Assembly: GCA_000431135.1 (NCBI GenBank)
Contig: HF987815.1
Location: 1-23,343, forward strand
Length of the DNA: 23,343 nt
Direction of reading: 5' to 3'
From: Clostridium sp. CAG:590
Lineage (GTDB): Bacteria; Bacillota; Clostridia; Lachnospirales; Lachnospiraceae
Part shown: piece by piece, positions 1 to 8,241 of the stretch
Layout: each line of letters opens with the position of its first letter
Position numbering within the stretch: position 1 is the stretch's first letter
Made by a program: the position numbers and the translations under genes
Notes under the pieces: model-generated
What the model was told of the DNA's origin: nothing
Seen by the model: only the letters and a program-made list of their open reading frames with translations
The model's database searches: none

Positions 1-197
1 AAAACAACTTGCAGCACAGCAAAATATATAATTTAGAACATTAACCCCCCTCGGAATAAGTCGGACGATTATTCCGAGGGGGTTAACATTTCTCCTGCCG
101 TCTCAAAAAAGTCTAACTTTTGGGGGTCACTTCACTCATCATGTAAATGTTACATTACTTCATTGTTTGTCACTTACTTCATTTCCTTATTAAATCT
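1..197. other. Intergenic region downstream of pseB
   Basis: This gene-poor left edge lies downstream of the pseB stop. It holds a strong bulged hairpin (listed separately), a weak 6-bp AT-rich hairpin at 107-121 (arms aaaagt/actttt around cta), and a 6-bp inverted repeat with a 3-nt spacer at 141-155 (ATGTAA-atg-TTACAT). On the plus strand, positions 2-31 read as nine codons ending in TAA just before the strong hairpin. That would suit the tail of a convergent gene, but it is too short to call. No promoter is evident. Confidence 0.5.
41..86 (-). terminator. Strong hairpin closing the pse operon, possibly bidirectional
   Basis: Arms 41-59 and 69-86 are complementary over 18 bp with one bulged C (six C against five G) around a 9-nt loop. 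Read on the minus strand, the hairpin lies about 110 nt past the pseB stop and is followed by an AT-rich stretch rather than a clean U tract. This is a transcript end or 3' stabilising structure. It may serve both strands if a convergent plus-strand gene ends near position 31. Confidence 0.6.
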
Positions 198-1187
198 TTA
201 TATATTCTTTAAAGCTTCCCTTAGTTGCTCCTCGTTTAACCATTCCTTATTCTTTCCTGAGTTATATTCAAATCCTTCTTCTACTCGCTTGCCTCCCGGA
301 AGAATATCTCCTTCCTTCGCCCAGCTATAGTTTGGATATATAATATAATGCTTATCGTATTCATAAGTGGATCTTGAATCATCCTTTGTAACCATTACTT
401 CATGAAGTTTTTCTCCCTCACGGATTCCAATCTCTTCAATCGTGCATCCCGGCAACATTGCCTTTGCAAGATCACAGATATGGAATGACGGAATCTTAGA
501 AATATATGTCTCGCCGCCTTTTGATTCCTCTAACGCCTTAAAGACTAACTCAACGCCCTGCTCTAATGTAATCCAGAATCTTGTCATTCTGGCATCTGTA
601 ACCCCTAATGTAGTTCCGCCCTCTTCAATAATTCTCTTCCAGATTGGAATAACCGAACCTCGACTTCCAGCTACATTCCCATAACGCACAACAGAAAATA
701 CTGTTCCATTTTCTCCACTATACGCATTCGCTGCTATAAATAACTTGTCTGATACTAATTTTGTTCCACCATACAGATTGATCGGATTCACTGCCTTGTC
801 TGTGGAAAGAGCCACTACCTTCTTAACCCCACGATCCAATGCAGCCTCAATTACATTCTGTGCTCCATGAATATTCGTCTTAATTGCTTCCATCGGATTA
901 TATTCACAGGTTGGCACCTGCTTCATTGCTGCTGCATGTATAACATAATCCGCCCCATCAAATGCACGATATAGCCGATCCTTATCCCGAACATCTCCGA
1001 TAAAGAATCGAACTCTTGACATGTCAATCTTATCCTTATACTCTGCTTGCATGACACTCTGTTTGAATTCATCACGGGAATATATAATTACCTTTTTCGG
1101 GGTGTACTTTGCAAATATCATCTCCAAAAATTTCTTACCAAAAGATCCTGTTCCTCCTGTAATTAAAATCACCTTATCATTTAGCAT
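198..1187 (-). CDS. pseB: UDP-GlcNAc 4,6-dehydratase (inverting), PseB
   Basis: First enzyme of the pseudaminic acid pathway. It converts UDP-GlcNAc to UDP-2-acetamido-2,6-dideoxy-beta-L-arabino-hexos-4-ulose in the cytoplasm with bound NAD(P). Seen in the 329-aa protein: the extended-SDR nucleotide loop GGTGSFG at residues 11-17, the AAAMKQVP signature near 85-92, STDKAV at 128-133, and the catalytic pair Y139/K143 in NLYGGTK. The length is normal for PseB. The start ATG overlaps the pseG stop by 7 nt and follows GGAGGAG at good spacing, so the two are translationally coupled. It is the last gene of the run even though it acts first. The related CapD/FlaA1 dehydratases are alternatives, but pseC and pseG next door settle it. 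Confidence 0.93.
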   Translation of the reverse strand: MLNDKVILITGGTGSFGKKFLEMIFAKYTPKKVIIYSRDEFKQSVMQAEYKDKIDMSRVRFFIGDVRDKDRLYRAFDGADYVIHAAAMKQVPTCEYNPMEAIKTNIHGAQNVIEAALDRGVKKVVALSTDKAVNPINLYGGTKLVSDKLFIAANAYSGENGTVFSVVRYGNVAGSRGSVIPIWKRIIEEGGTTLGVTDARMTRFWITLEQGVELVFKALEESKGGETYISKIPSFHICDLAKAMLPGCTIEEIGIREGEKLHEVMVTKDDSRSTYEYDKHYIIYPNYSWAKEGDILPGGKRVEEGFEYNSGKNKEWLNEEQLREALKNI

Positions 1188-2227
1188 CTCTCTACTCCTC
1201 CATTGATTAAATATTGTGCAATTCTCTCTGCTCCTAATCCATCGACCAGGCTCTGCATTCTAAAAGAATTCTCTTTTCTCAACTCATAATCGTTCTGATA
1301 TTCCACCAGATATTTTCTGCAATTATCCATGCATAATTGTCTATTCTTATATGCATTGCCAGCATATAGCATATATCCATTCTCTTCCCATGCAATGGCA
1401 CCTTCCTGATTGTCTGCAATCTCCAGACAGATTGATGGAATTCCACAAGCACATAATTCATACGTTGTAGTTCCTGCTGCCGAAATCGCCACATCACAAT
1501 TACGCATCCATTCCGCCATATTAGAGACATTTTCATGCAGAAAAATATTATTATTCATCTTTGCTTTTGAATATAACAGATCACGGTTTTGATTAAAGCA
1601 TCCAACTATTACATGATATTCCAATTCTTGTGTCCGGTCATCATGCAACAGCTCGTCTAATACACCGCCTGCTACATTTAATATATCGGTTCCTCCGGTC
1701 GTAATCAAAACCCTTTTCACTTTCTTGTTTACATGAAACTCCCGATACCTAAATTCATCTCTCAGGGGTACATATTGCGAACCGATTAGAAATTGTGTCC
1801 GTTGTCCGTTTGCATAATATCCCTGCTTATCATAATCATCTTCTGTCACCCATGCTCCATAATTGATCACTGTATGAACCGGATAAGCAAATTTTCTCAA
1901 ATCATCAATATAAACTATTTTAGTATAATGTGATATATTTTGCAAATACTCCTGTGTCACATAATACGTATCTAACAGCATTGTATCAATCTCACGTTTC
2001 TGTAAGTATTTACATAACTGTTCTGTTTCCAGATCCAATTGATTCCATGCTGTATCCAATACATCATACTCAAATCCCTGGTTACGGATCAGTTGTCCCG
2101 GTCTGTCATCAGCCAATACAAATCTTACTTCTACACCAAACTTACGAATCTGTTCTGCAATTGAAAGACACCTCATTACATGTCCCGTTGCAATTATTTC
2201 ATTTCCATCTACCCGTATTGCAATCAT
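1181..2227 (-). CDS. pseG: UDP-2,4-diacetamido-2,4,6-trideoxy-beta-L-altropyranose hydrolase, PseG
   Basis: Removes UDP from the doubly N-acylated altrose nucleotide to release the free hexose that PseI condenses with PEP. The 348-aa protein has a GT-B-like fold. It opens with RVDGNEIIATGHVMRC, and H16 in the GHVMRC loop corresponds to the catalytic histidine described for PseG. An ADDRPG segment follows near 39-44. Two C-terminal features, the nucleotide-binding ITTGGTD segment near 175-181 and SAAGTTTYEL, are typical of the family. It has no C-terminal GNAT fusion, unlike some PseG proteins; a separate GNAT at 14648-15127 may fill that role. It lies 7 nt after pseC and overlaps pseB. Confidence 0.92.
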   Translation of the reverse strand: MIAIRVDGNEIIATGHVMRCLSIAEQIRKFGVEVRFVLADDRPGQLIRNQGFEYDVLDTAWNQLDLETEQLCKYLQKREIDTMLLDTYYVTQEYLQNISHYTKIVYIDDLRKFAYPVHTVINYGAWVTEDDYDKQGYYANGQRTQFLIGSQYVPLRDEFRYREFHVNKKVKRVLITTGGTDILNVAGGVLDELLHDDRTQELEYHVIVGCFNQNRDLLYSKAKMNNNIFLHENVSNMAEWMRNCDVAISAAGTTTYELCACGIPSICLEIADNQEGAIAWEENGYMLYAGNAYKNRQLCMDNCRKYLVEYQNDYELRKENSFRMQSLVDGLGAERIAQYLINGGVERC

Positions 2228-2234
2228 AATTTCT

Positions 2235-3368
2235 TTATCTTACCTTCTCTACCTCATCTTTTACGCATTCAACAACATAGTCTACCTGTTCCTCTGTCAT
2301 ATCTGCATACAACGGCAACGTTATGGCTTTTGCATAAAATGCTTCCGCATTAGGACAACATGTACCCTGATATCCATGCTGCTGATAATATGGTAATTTA
2401 TAGACCGGAATATAATGCACATTCACACCAATTCCTTTATTCCGAAGGTTTTCAAAAATCTTCCGTCTATGTTCTGCCGGAACCTGAATCATATACAGAT
2501 GATAGCTGCTAAGACAATCCGGATGTTGATATGGTGTAATAATGTCTTTACAACCTGCAAAAGCTTCATCATATCTATGAGCAAGTTTCCTTCTATGTGC
2601 AGCAAACTGATCCAGCCGTTTCATCTGTGATATACCTAATGCACACTGAATATCTGTAATCCGATAATTATATCCTAATTCCAACTGTTCATAATACCAT
2701 GGCCCTTCATTATGCGTTAATAACGATTCCTCTCTTGTAATTCCATGTGTATGAAATAATTTTAAACGCTGATATAATTCTTCATTATTCGTTGTGACCA
2801 TTCCGCCCTCTCCTGTTGTAACAGGTTTCACCGGGTGAAAACTAAATGTTGTCATATCTGAAATAGAACCAATCTTTTTCCCCTTATATTCCCCACTGAT
2901 TACCTGAGCGCCATCCTCAATAACAACCAGATTATGTTTCTTTGCAATTGCAGTTATCTCATCCATTTCACAAGGCTGTCCGGTATAGTGTACAGCAATA
3001 ATAGCCTTGGTTTTTGATGTTATCTTACGTTCAATATCCTCCGGATCTATGTTATATGTATCCGGTTTGATATCCGCAAACACCGGTTTTCCTCCACAAT
3101 ACAAAACACAGTTTGCTGACGCAGCAAACGTAATTGGTGACACTATCACTTCATCCCCCGGTTGAATTCCCGCTGCCAAACATGCAATATGCAGTGCCGC
3201 TGTCCCATTCGACACCGCCACTGCATACTTCGCACCTACATAATTCGCAACTATATTCTCGAATTCAGTAACCTTCGGTCCTGTTGTCAGATAGTCTGAT
3301 CTTAATACATCCACAACTGCCTGTATATCTTCTTCACTAATTGATTGTCTTCCATATGGTATATACAT
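2235..3368 (-). CDS. pseC: UDP-4-amino-4,6-dideoxy-L-AltNAc aminotransferase, PseC
   Basis: PLP-dependent aminotransferase of the DegT/DnrJ/EryC1 family. It adds the 4-amino group to the PseB product, normally from glutamate. Seen in 377 aa: SNGTAALH at 53-60 (phosphate-binding loop), EDGAQ at 151-155 (D152 contacts the PLP ring nitrogen), and SFHPVKPVTTGEGG with the Schiff-base lysine K181. The start MYIPYGRQSI is typical of PseC and follows an AGGTAGGAAG ribosome site. The amine made here is the one later acylated (N7 of the finished sugar), so it is the likely attachment point for any unusual acyl chain made by the upstream genes. The gene sits 33 nt after the luxE-like gene. Confidence 0.93.
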   Translation of the reverse strand: MYIPYGRQSISEEDIQAVVDVLRSDYLTTGPKVTEFENIVANYVGAKYAVAVSNGTAALHIACLAAGIQPGDEVIVSPITFAASANCVLYCGGKPVFADIKPDTYNIDPEDIERKITSKTKAIIAVHYTGQPCEMDEITAIAKKHNLVVIEDGAQVISGEYKGKKIGSISDMTTFSFHPVKPVTTGEGGMVTTNNEELYQRLKLFHTHGITREESLLTHNEGPWYYEQLELGYNYRITDIQCALGISQMKRLDQFAAHRRKLAHRYDEAFAGCKDIITPYQHPDCLSSYHLYMIQVPAEHRRKIFENLRNKGIGVNVHYIPVYKLPYYQQHGYQGTCCPNAEAFYAKAITLPLYADMTEEQVDYVVECVKDEVEKVR

Positions 3369-3401
3369 TATTCTTCCTACCTTTCCAAACTGATATATTT
3401 A

Positions 3402-4478
3402 TTAAGCTTTAGAAAATGTATCACTACATCCCCTTATCTCCGCATTTTTTATTCTTCCATGAATTTCTATATATTTTCCTTTTCGGCCACATGGACAGTC
3501 ATCTTCCCCTAATACACAGCCTACATCCTCGGTGAGTATAGAATGACCAGGATAAGATTCAGGTATCGTAGATATTACTTGTATTACTCCTTCTTCTCCG
3601 TTAGCACAAACCGAAAAATCCTTCATATTTCTTACAAAAATATCTGAATAAATGCTAGCATGTAAATGACCTTCCTCACATTCCATGTAAATACATCCTG
3701 TCTGTTCTACCATTCCGTAATAATCATGTACACTATTAATCCCACAAACTTCTTTAAGTCCCTCTTTAAATTGTTCTTTTGAAACCGCTTCATTGATCAG
3801 TTTCTTCCATCCACCTCCATGAACCAATACACCATTTTCTATCGGTAAATATACTTTCGTTTCTTTCAATTTCTTATAAAAGTACTGCCAAATCATAAAA
3901 GTAAATCCAAATAAAAAAACTGTCTGCCCCTCATATTTATGCAAAAATTCTCTCAACTCATCCAGATTCAAATTCATATCATCATCAAAAGCATATATTT
4001 TTTTTGCACCAAAAATAGAAAATCCCAGAATTCCTGCTCCTCTTGCAGAAAACATTGCTCTATTTTTAATAACAGACGGACAATCAAGAATAATCATTGG
4101 CATTCTGGAACTACCTGCAAAATCTGAAACAATCCGTGTCAATACCTTCTGCTGGTTGCTTGCCGTTTCTCTATTCAAAAATACTTTAGAAACCTGTTGT
4201 CCTGTTGTCCCTGATGATGTCATTGTTTTAAACACTTTATCATCTGCTACACTTTTAAGGGAAAATTTCTTAAATAGTGAAACCGGCAAAAAGGGAATTT
4301 CTTCTAAACTATCATACTCTGTTTTTCCACCATATAATCGATCAATGATTGCTTGATATTCCGGACAGTTATTATAGTGTAATCTCGTCAATTCATTTAA
4401 TCTATCTAATAAAAGCCTATGCTTTTCTTCATGATTGCATTGATATGGTTCATATGCCAACAATTCGTCGAATTTCAC
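3402..4478 (-). CDS. LuxE-like acyl-protein synthetase (copy 1)
   Basis: Member of the LuxE acyl-protein synthetase family. Characterised LuxE activates a carboxylic acid with ATP, holds it as a thioester on a cysteine near its C-terminus and passes it to LuxC for reduction. In this 358-aa protein I see IPFLPVSLFK at 61-70, the nucleotide loop SSGTTG at 88-93, CPCGRKGKYI, and a C-terminal GRIKNAEIRGCSDT with C351 as the likely acyl-bearing residue. The start is GTG, supported by a GGGGTGAT ribosome site that contains the ligase stop codon. It is separated from its luxC-like partner by the ligase gene. No luciferase genes are present, so the acyl group is probably a sugar acid or other short acid rather than a fatty acid; that substrate is inference. 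Confidence 0.82.
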   Translation of the reverse strand: MKFDELLAYEPYQCNHEEKHRLLLDRLNELTRLHYNNCPEYQAIIDRLYGGKTEYDSLEEIPFLPVSLFKKFSLKSVADDKVFKTMTSSGTTGQQVSKVFLNRETASNQQKVLTRIVSDFAGSSRMPMIILDCPSVIKNRAMFSARGAGILGFSIFGAKKIYAFDDDMNLNLDELREFLHKYEGQTVFLFGFTFMIWQYFYKKLKETKVYLPIENGVLVHGGGWKKLINEAVSKEQFKEGLKEVCGINSVHDYYGMVEQTGCIYMECEEGHLHASIYSDIFVRNMKDFSVCANGEEGVIQVISTIPESYPGHSILTEDVGCVLGEDDCPCGRKGKYIEIHGRIKNAEIRGCSDTFSKA

Positions 4479-4484
4479 TCTATA

Positions 4485-5882
4485 TCACCCCAATTTCTGA
4501 TAATTCTTCTTACCGGATTCATTCTTAGGGATTTCTTCAATATAATGTACTGTAAATGCCTTCCAATTCAATCCTGTCTTATTCGTAATGAACTCTGTTA
4601 CATCCTTTTCCATATTCTTATCCGTCACATATATTTGCATATGATCATCTTCACCTACACATGCACATTCCATTCCATCAAATTGGCTTTGAATCATTCG
4701 CTCCGTCTCATCAAGATTAACTCTGTTACCATAAATTTTCAAAAATCTTTTTTTACGACCTACAATATAATAATACCCATCCTCGTCTCTCTTAGCCATA
4801 TCACCAGTGACTAATATTCCATTCCTTTCATCACCCTTTGATAAATCATATTGACATTCCGCATAACCAAGTGTAACATTCGGACCTTCATATACCAACT
4901 CCCCGACTACATCTGCTTTTTCAATGTCGGTTCCATCTACATCAATCAAGTGAAACGTCCCACCCGGAATTGCAATTCCCATACTACCGTATTTTTCCAA
5001 TGAACGTTTATAAGGTAAATACGACATTCTGGCTGTAGCTTCTGTCTGCCCATACATCACATAAAACCGTTTGTCATTTGCAATAGCATATTCGGCATAT
5101 TCTTTATGCAATTCCGGTAATAGCTTACCTCCGGCCTGTGTCATGTAACGCAATGTTGGAAGTTCCATACGAAAGAACCGTAGTTTTTTTAGAATCTCAT
5201 ATGTAAACGGAACACCTACAATAGAAGTTGCACCCTGACTTTTAAAAAAATCCCAAAACTTTTTTTGTGCGTAGCTTTCATCTGTCATTAGAATAGTTGC
5301 CCCGACCAGCAGGTGACTATTAATGACAGATAATCCATATGTATAATTCATTGGGAGCATCGTGATTGGACGTTCTGTTTCATCCAATTCCAGATATTGC
5401 ATAATTGATTGTGCATTTGATTCAATATTGGTATAACTCTGTCGGACTAATTTCGGACTTCCGGTAGAACCTGAAGTCGTAAGCAACAATGCCAATTCCG
5501 GATACATATCTATTTTTTTATCTGAATAGGAAAGTAAACTATATCCATACTCAGACATTACCACATTTCCATCAAATTGGTCTGCCATCTTCTGCGGCAT
5601 CCACAAATAATTCGGTTGGTAAGTATCAAGTAGATAATGTAACAATTCCTTATCGAGATCCGCACTCAACAAAAGAGGTACATTTCGTGTTGATAAAAAA
5701 GCAACATAACCCATTAGAGAACCAATCGTGTTATGGCATAACGAAAAAACTAGCGATCGCTCCGGTAAAACATCCATTACTCTATTTGAAAATGACATAA
5801 GATCACCATATGTAACCTTATTCCCATTATCCGAAATAGCAGCCACGTTTTCTCTTTCTTTATTATCCAACTTCAAGAACAT
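4485..5882 (-). CDS. AMP-forming acyl ligase (adenylate-forming enzyme)
   Basis: Stand-alone ANL-superfamily enzyme that adenylates a carboxylic acid and passes it to CoA or to a carrier-protein phosphopantetheine. In the 465-aa protein the P-loop is TTSGSTGSPK at 135-144, followed by YGQTEA at 277-282, TGD at 359-361, and the hinge region GRKKRFLKIYGNRVNLDE near 375-391. The C-terminal catalytic lysine is K458 or K459 in ESGKKNYQKL. The N-terminal domain is shorter than in most acyl-CoA synthetases. It lies between luxC-like and luxE-like genes, and an ACP gene is upstream in the same run, so loading that ACP is a reasonable guess. The substrate cannot be read from the sequence. The start follows GAAAGAGGG at good spacing. 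Confidence 0.82.
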   Translation of the reverse strand: MFLKLDNKERENVAAISDNGNKVTYGDLMSFSNRVMDVLPERSLVFSLCHNTIGSLMGYVAFLSTRNVPLLLSADLDKELLHYLLDTYQPNYLWMPQKMADQFDGNVVMSEYGYSLLSYSDKKIDMYPELALLLTTSGSTGSPKLVRQSYTNIESNAQSIMQYLELDETERPITMLPMNYTYGLSVINSHLLVGATILMTDESYAQKKFWDFFKSQGATSIVGVPFTYEILKKLRFFRMELPTLRYMTQAGGKLLPELHKEYAEYAIANDKRFYVMYGQTEATARMSYLPYKRSLEKYGSMGIAIPGGTFHLIDVDGTDIEKADVVGELVYEGPNVTLGYAECQYDLSKGDERNGILVTGDMAKRDEDGYYYIVGRKKRFLKIYGNRVNLDETERMIQSQFDGMECACVGEDDHMQIYVTDKNMEKDVTEFITNKTGLNWKAFTVHYIEEIPKNESGKKNYQKLG

Positions 5883-5917
5883 GTCAACACCCTCTTTCTT
5901 GTATATTAAAATATCAA

Positions 5918-7153
5918 TTATTTACTTATCTCAATTATTCTGCTCATCTGAGCAACCAAATCGTACCCATCCCATATTGTATCAATATTTAATGTCTTTC
6001 CAAATGGAACAATACGATCAATTCCACAAAAACCATTTCGAATTATGTGATCAAGTAATTCTTCCTGTTTATCTCCAAAATATGCACAGGTTTGTACCTT
6101 TTCATTAGAAAAATAATGTATGTCATCTATACTATGCAACACATATTGGAAAAACAATCCATATTTTCCCCTTAAAGAAGTAACCATATTTTGATTTAAC
6201 ACTTCTACATCGCATACATAAAGAAGATTATCATACTTTTCTACCTTAGAAATCATCTTATTTTCAATAACTTCTTCGCAAAGAGATGCATATTTCTCAC
6301 TAACTTTAATATCGGCTAAATCATACTTAACAGCCACCCTCTGTATCGTTTTCCAAAATTCTACCTGAACGGATGTATATTCCTCCTTTGTTAATCCATC
6401 AACATCCCAACAAATCAAATGTGGCGTAGAGCAGGCATTTTGATCCATCAGGTAAGTATCATTGTAAAAGCCCTCTGCTATAGTTTTCTTCTCCACCACG
6501 TCCGCATTCTTCCACTTTTTCGCATCAATAATACCAAAAGAATAGCGATCTGCAAATGTTATTTCTATGCTACGTGCAGGCAGTTCTGAATTACGAATAG
6601 CATGGATTGTCTCATCACCACCCCAGATTACCCGAATATTACAATCTCTCGAATATCGGTCTGTGATTTCCTTGTTCTTTTCATATTTCACAATAGATGT
6701 CATTTCATATATTTGTTGAAACTCTTCTCTTTGTAAACATTGCTTCAATATCCTACACATGCACTCCACTTGCGGAAAAGCCTTTGAGGGGATCCGGACA
6801 ATATTCGCATTCCCCGACAATAATCCAAACGCATATGTGAACATACAATTAACTGGTACATTTGATGGTGCCACATGAAATACAATACCTCTTCCAAGAT
6901 AATTCACTGATTGCGTTCGCTTCTTAAACTCTATTTTCTTTTTTTGTATATTGGATTTCCGTGCCCAAAAAGCAAAAGTTTGTACATCTGGATATCGCCG
7001 GGCTTCTGCATCCTTCCGTAACATAGATGCATATTCATCCAAAAACTCACATACCAATTCTGAATATGGCGGTAATGGAGATTTCTTAACTTGTTCTATT
7101 CCGCAAACTATCTGCACACTTATCGTCATCCCTTCTAATTGTATATCAACCAT
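5918..7153 (-). CDS. LuxC-like acyl-CoA/acyl-protein reductase (copy 1)
   Basis: LuxC family: an aldehyde-dehydrogenase-fold reductase that takes an acyl group onto an active-site cysteine and reduces it with NADPH to the aldehyde. Motifs in the protein (412 aa counted from the GTG at 7156): GRGIVFHVAPSNVP at 88-101, NANIVRIPSK near 116-125, VIWGGDETIHAIR near 176-188, RSIEITFADR near 195-204, and DQNACSTP with C242 as the nucleophile. I place the start at the ATG at 7153; a GTG lies one codon upstream and no strong ribosome site decides between them. It follows a terminator-like hairpin that splits it from the ACP gene. Its LuxE partner is two genes downstream. The reaction is inferred from family membership; the substrate is unknown. 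Confidence 0.8.
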   Translation of the reverse strand: MVDIQLEGMTISVQIVCGIEQVKKSPLPPYSELVCEFLDEYASMLRKDAEARRYPDVQTFAFWARKSNIQKKKIEFKKRTQSVNYLGRGIVFHVAPSNVPVNCMFTYAFGLLSGNANIVRIPSKAFPQVECMCRILKQCLQREEFQQIYEMTSIVKYEKNKEITDRYSRDCNIRVIWGGDETIHAIRNSELPARSIEITFADRYSFGIIDAKKWKNADVVEKKTIAEGFYNDTYLMDQNACSTPHLICWDVDGLTKEEYTSVQVEFWKTIQRVAVKYDLADIKVSEKYASLCEEVIENKMISKVEKYDNLLYVCDVEVLNQNMVTSLRGKYGLFFQYVLHSIDDIHYFSNEKVQTCAYFGDKQEELLDHIIRNGFCGIDRIVPFGKTLNIDTIWDGYDLVAQMSRIIEISK

Positions 7154-7180
7154 CACTATTTGAATATGACATATATCTAC

Positions 7181-7216
7181 AAAAAAAGTTTCGATTTATT
7201 TTTCGAAACCTTTTTT
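7181..7216 (-). terminator. Terminator-like hairpin inside the operon (possible attenuator)
   Basis: Arms 7181-7194 and 7203-7216 pair over 14 bp with an 8-nt loop. The core is TTTCGA/TCGAAA and the outer part is A:T. On the minus strand one position becomes a G-U wobble and the 3' arm ends in seven U, as expected of an intrinsic terminator. It lies 33 nt past the ACP stop and about 25 nt before the luxC-like start. It could reduce transcription into the luxC-ligase-luxE-pseCGB part. The stem is GC-poor, so strength is uncertain. Confidence 0.55.
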
Positions 7217-7248
7217 CAAATAATATATTCTATTTCTGCTTATATATA

Positions 7249-7485
7249 TTAAATCTCAATATCATATTTTTTTAAAATTTCAATTCCCTTTTGATATGAA
7301 TTAAAATCAATAATATCATCTGTATCAAGCATAATATCAAATGCATCCTCTATTTCTGCCACTAATGACATATGTCCCACTGAATCCCATTCAGGAATTG
7401 ACTGATATTCTAATGTTTCAACTTCATCCTTATTAACTGAAAGAGCCTCAACAAATGCGTTATTATACTTCTCCCTATTATTCAT
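7249..7485 (-). CDS. Acyl carrier protein
   Basis: Small acidic carrier protein of 78 aa. The phosphopantetheine attachment motif is DSVGHMSL at 34-41 with S35 as the modified serine, placed at the start of helix II as in ACPs and peptidyl carrier proteins. It is not the housekeeping fatty-acid ACP, which usually has DSLD and sits beside fab genes. Here the neighbours are an SDR, a split transketolase, LuxC/LuxE-like proteins and a ligase, so it probably carries the acyl intermediate of that pathway. The start follows GAGAGG at good spacing, 16 nt after the SDR stop. No phosphopantetheinyl transferase is in the window. Confidence 0.85.
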   Translation of the reverse strand: MNNREKYNNAFVEALSVNKDEVETLEYQSIPEWDSVGHMSLVAEIEDAFDIMLDTDDIIDFNSYQKGIEILKKYDIEI

Positions 7486-7501
7486 AATAATATACCTCTC
7501 T

Positions 7502-8236
7502 TTACTTTATTCCACCATCAACTCTAATCACCTGACCATTTATAAATGATGCCTCATCTGACGACAGGTAATAAACAACATTAGCTATTTCTTCAGTTGT
7601 TGCCAGTCTACCCATAATAGAATTAGACACAATCTGGTTTCCAATTTTACTTATGTTATTTTTTATCATTTCTGTTTCGACTGGTCCTGGTGCTACGACA
7701 TTTACTCTAATCCCCAAATGTCCCACTTCCGTTGCTATTGCTTTTGATAACGTCAAAAGTGCTGCCTTCGCGGAACCATATACAGCATCCCCTGAATGAG
7801 CGTCAAGTGCCGCTATTGATGATAAATTAATTATACAACCTGATTTCTGTTTTGTCATCCTTTTTAATACAAATTGCATAATCTGAAATGGTGCAAAATA
7901 ATCAATTTCAAATAGTCTCTTTGCATCTGCAATCTTCGTCATCTGAAATAAATTATACATATTAACACCAGCATTATTTACTAAAATATCTATATCTTTT
8001 TTTTCAGCAATAATCTGTTTCATTGCCTCTTTAATTGCATCCTGATCTATTAAATCGAAGTATATTGGCTTAATCCAAATATTATTTTGCTCCGCTAGTT
8101 TTTGAATATACCCCTCAAAATCATTATTCCTCGTTCGAGCACAAGCCCAGATATTGCATTTATTTAAAGCAAATTTTTCAACAATCGCCCTGCCAATCCC
8201 ACGATTAGCACCCGTAACAATAATATTCTTTTCCAC
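7502..8236 (-). CDS. SDR-family oxidoreductase (FabG-like, copy 1)
   Basis: Classical short-chain dehydrogenase/reductase that would interconvert a ketone and a hydroxyl with NAD(P)H. With residue numbers from a GTG at 8245, I see TGANRGIG at 11-18, NNAG at 90-93, catalytic S143, and Y156/K160 in YGSAK. It ends in the usual VDGG. I prefer the GTG at 8236, which gives a protein starting MEKNIIVTG: it lies 5 nt after AGAGGTGAT, close to the perfect anti-SD complement. The GTG at 8245 overlaps the transketolase stop. It resembles the other SDR in the window, sharing an ACAR loop after beta-2. Position after the transketolase suggests it reduces the ketose-type product; that is inference. Confidence 0.82.
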   Translation of the reverse strand: MEKNIIVTGANRGIGRAIVEKFALNKCNIWACARTRNNDFEGYIQKLAEQNNIWIKPIYFDLIDQDAIKEAMKQIIAEKKDIDILVNNAGVNMYNLFQMTKIADAKRLFEIDYFAPFQIMQFVLKRMTKQKSGCIINLSSIAALDAHSGDAVYGSAKAALLTLSKAIATEVGHLGIRVNVVAPGPVETEMIKNNISKIGNQIVSNSIMGRLATTEEIANVVYYLSSDEASFINGQVIRVDGGIK

Positions 8237-8241
8237 TGAAA

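Noticed and set aside
2..31. 3' end of a plus-strand gene (nine codons, KQLAAQQNI, then TAA)
   Set aside because: Suggestive position just before a hairpin, but far too short to support a coding call; sequence left of the window is needed.
107..121. Small hairpin aaaagt-cta-acttttt as the pse operon terminator
   Set aside because: Only six A/T-rich base pairs; too weak to call beside the much stronger hairpin at 41-86.
4419..4814. Plus-strand open frame of 131 codons
   Set aside because: Lies antisense across the luxE-like and ligase genes, is rich in Ile/Leu/His/Cys as expected of antisense frames in AT-rich DNA, and has no supporting ribosome site or family.
5728..6108. Plus-strand open frame of 126 codons
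   Set aside because: Antisense to the ligase and LuxC genes, crossing their junction; no recognisable domain.
7249..8236. Fatty acid synthesis (fabG-acpP) pair
   Set aside because: The SDR and ACP resemble fab genes, but no ketosynthase, malonyl transferase or dehydratase is nearby and the SDR has a close paralogue in the same sugar locus.
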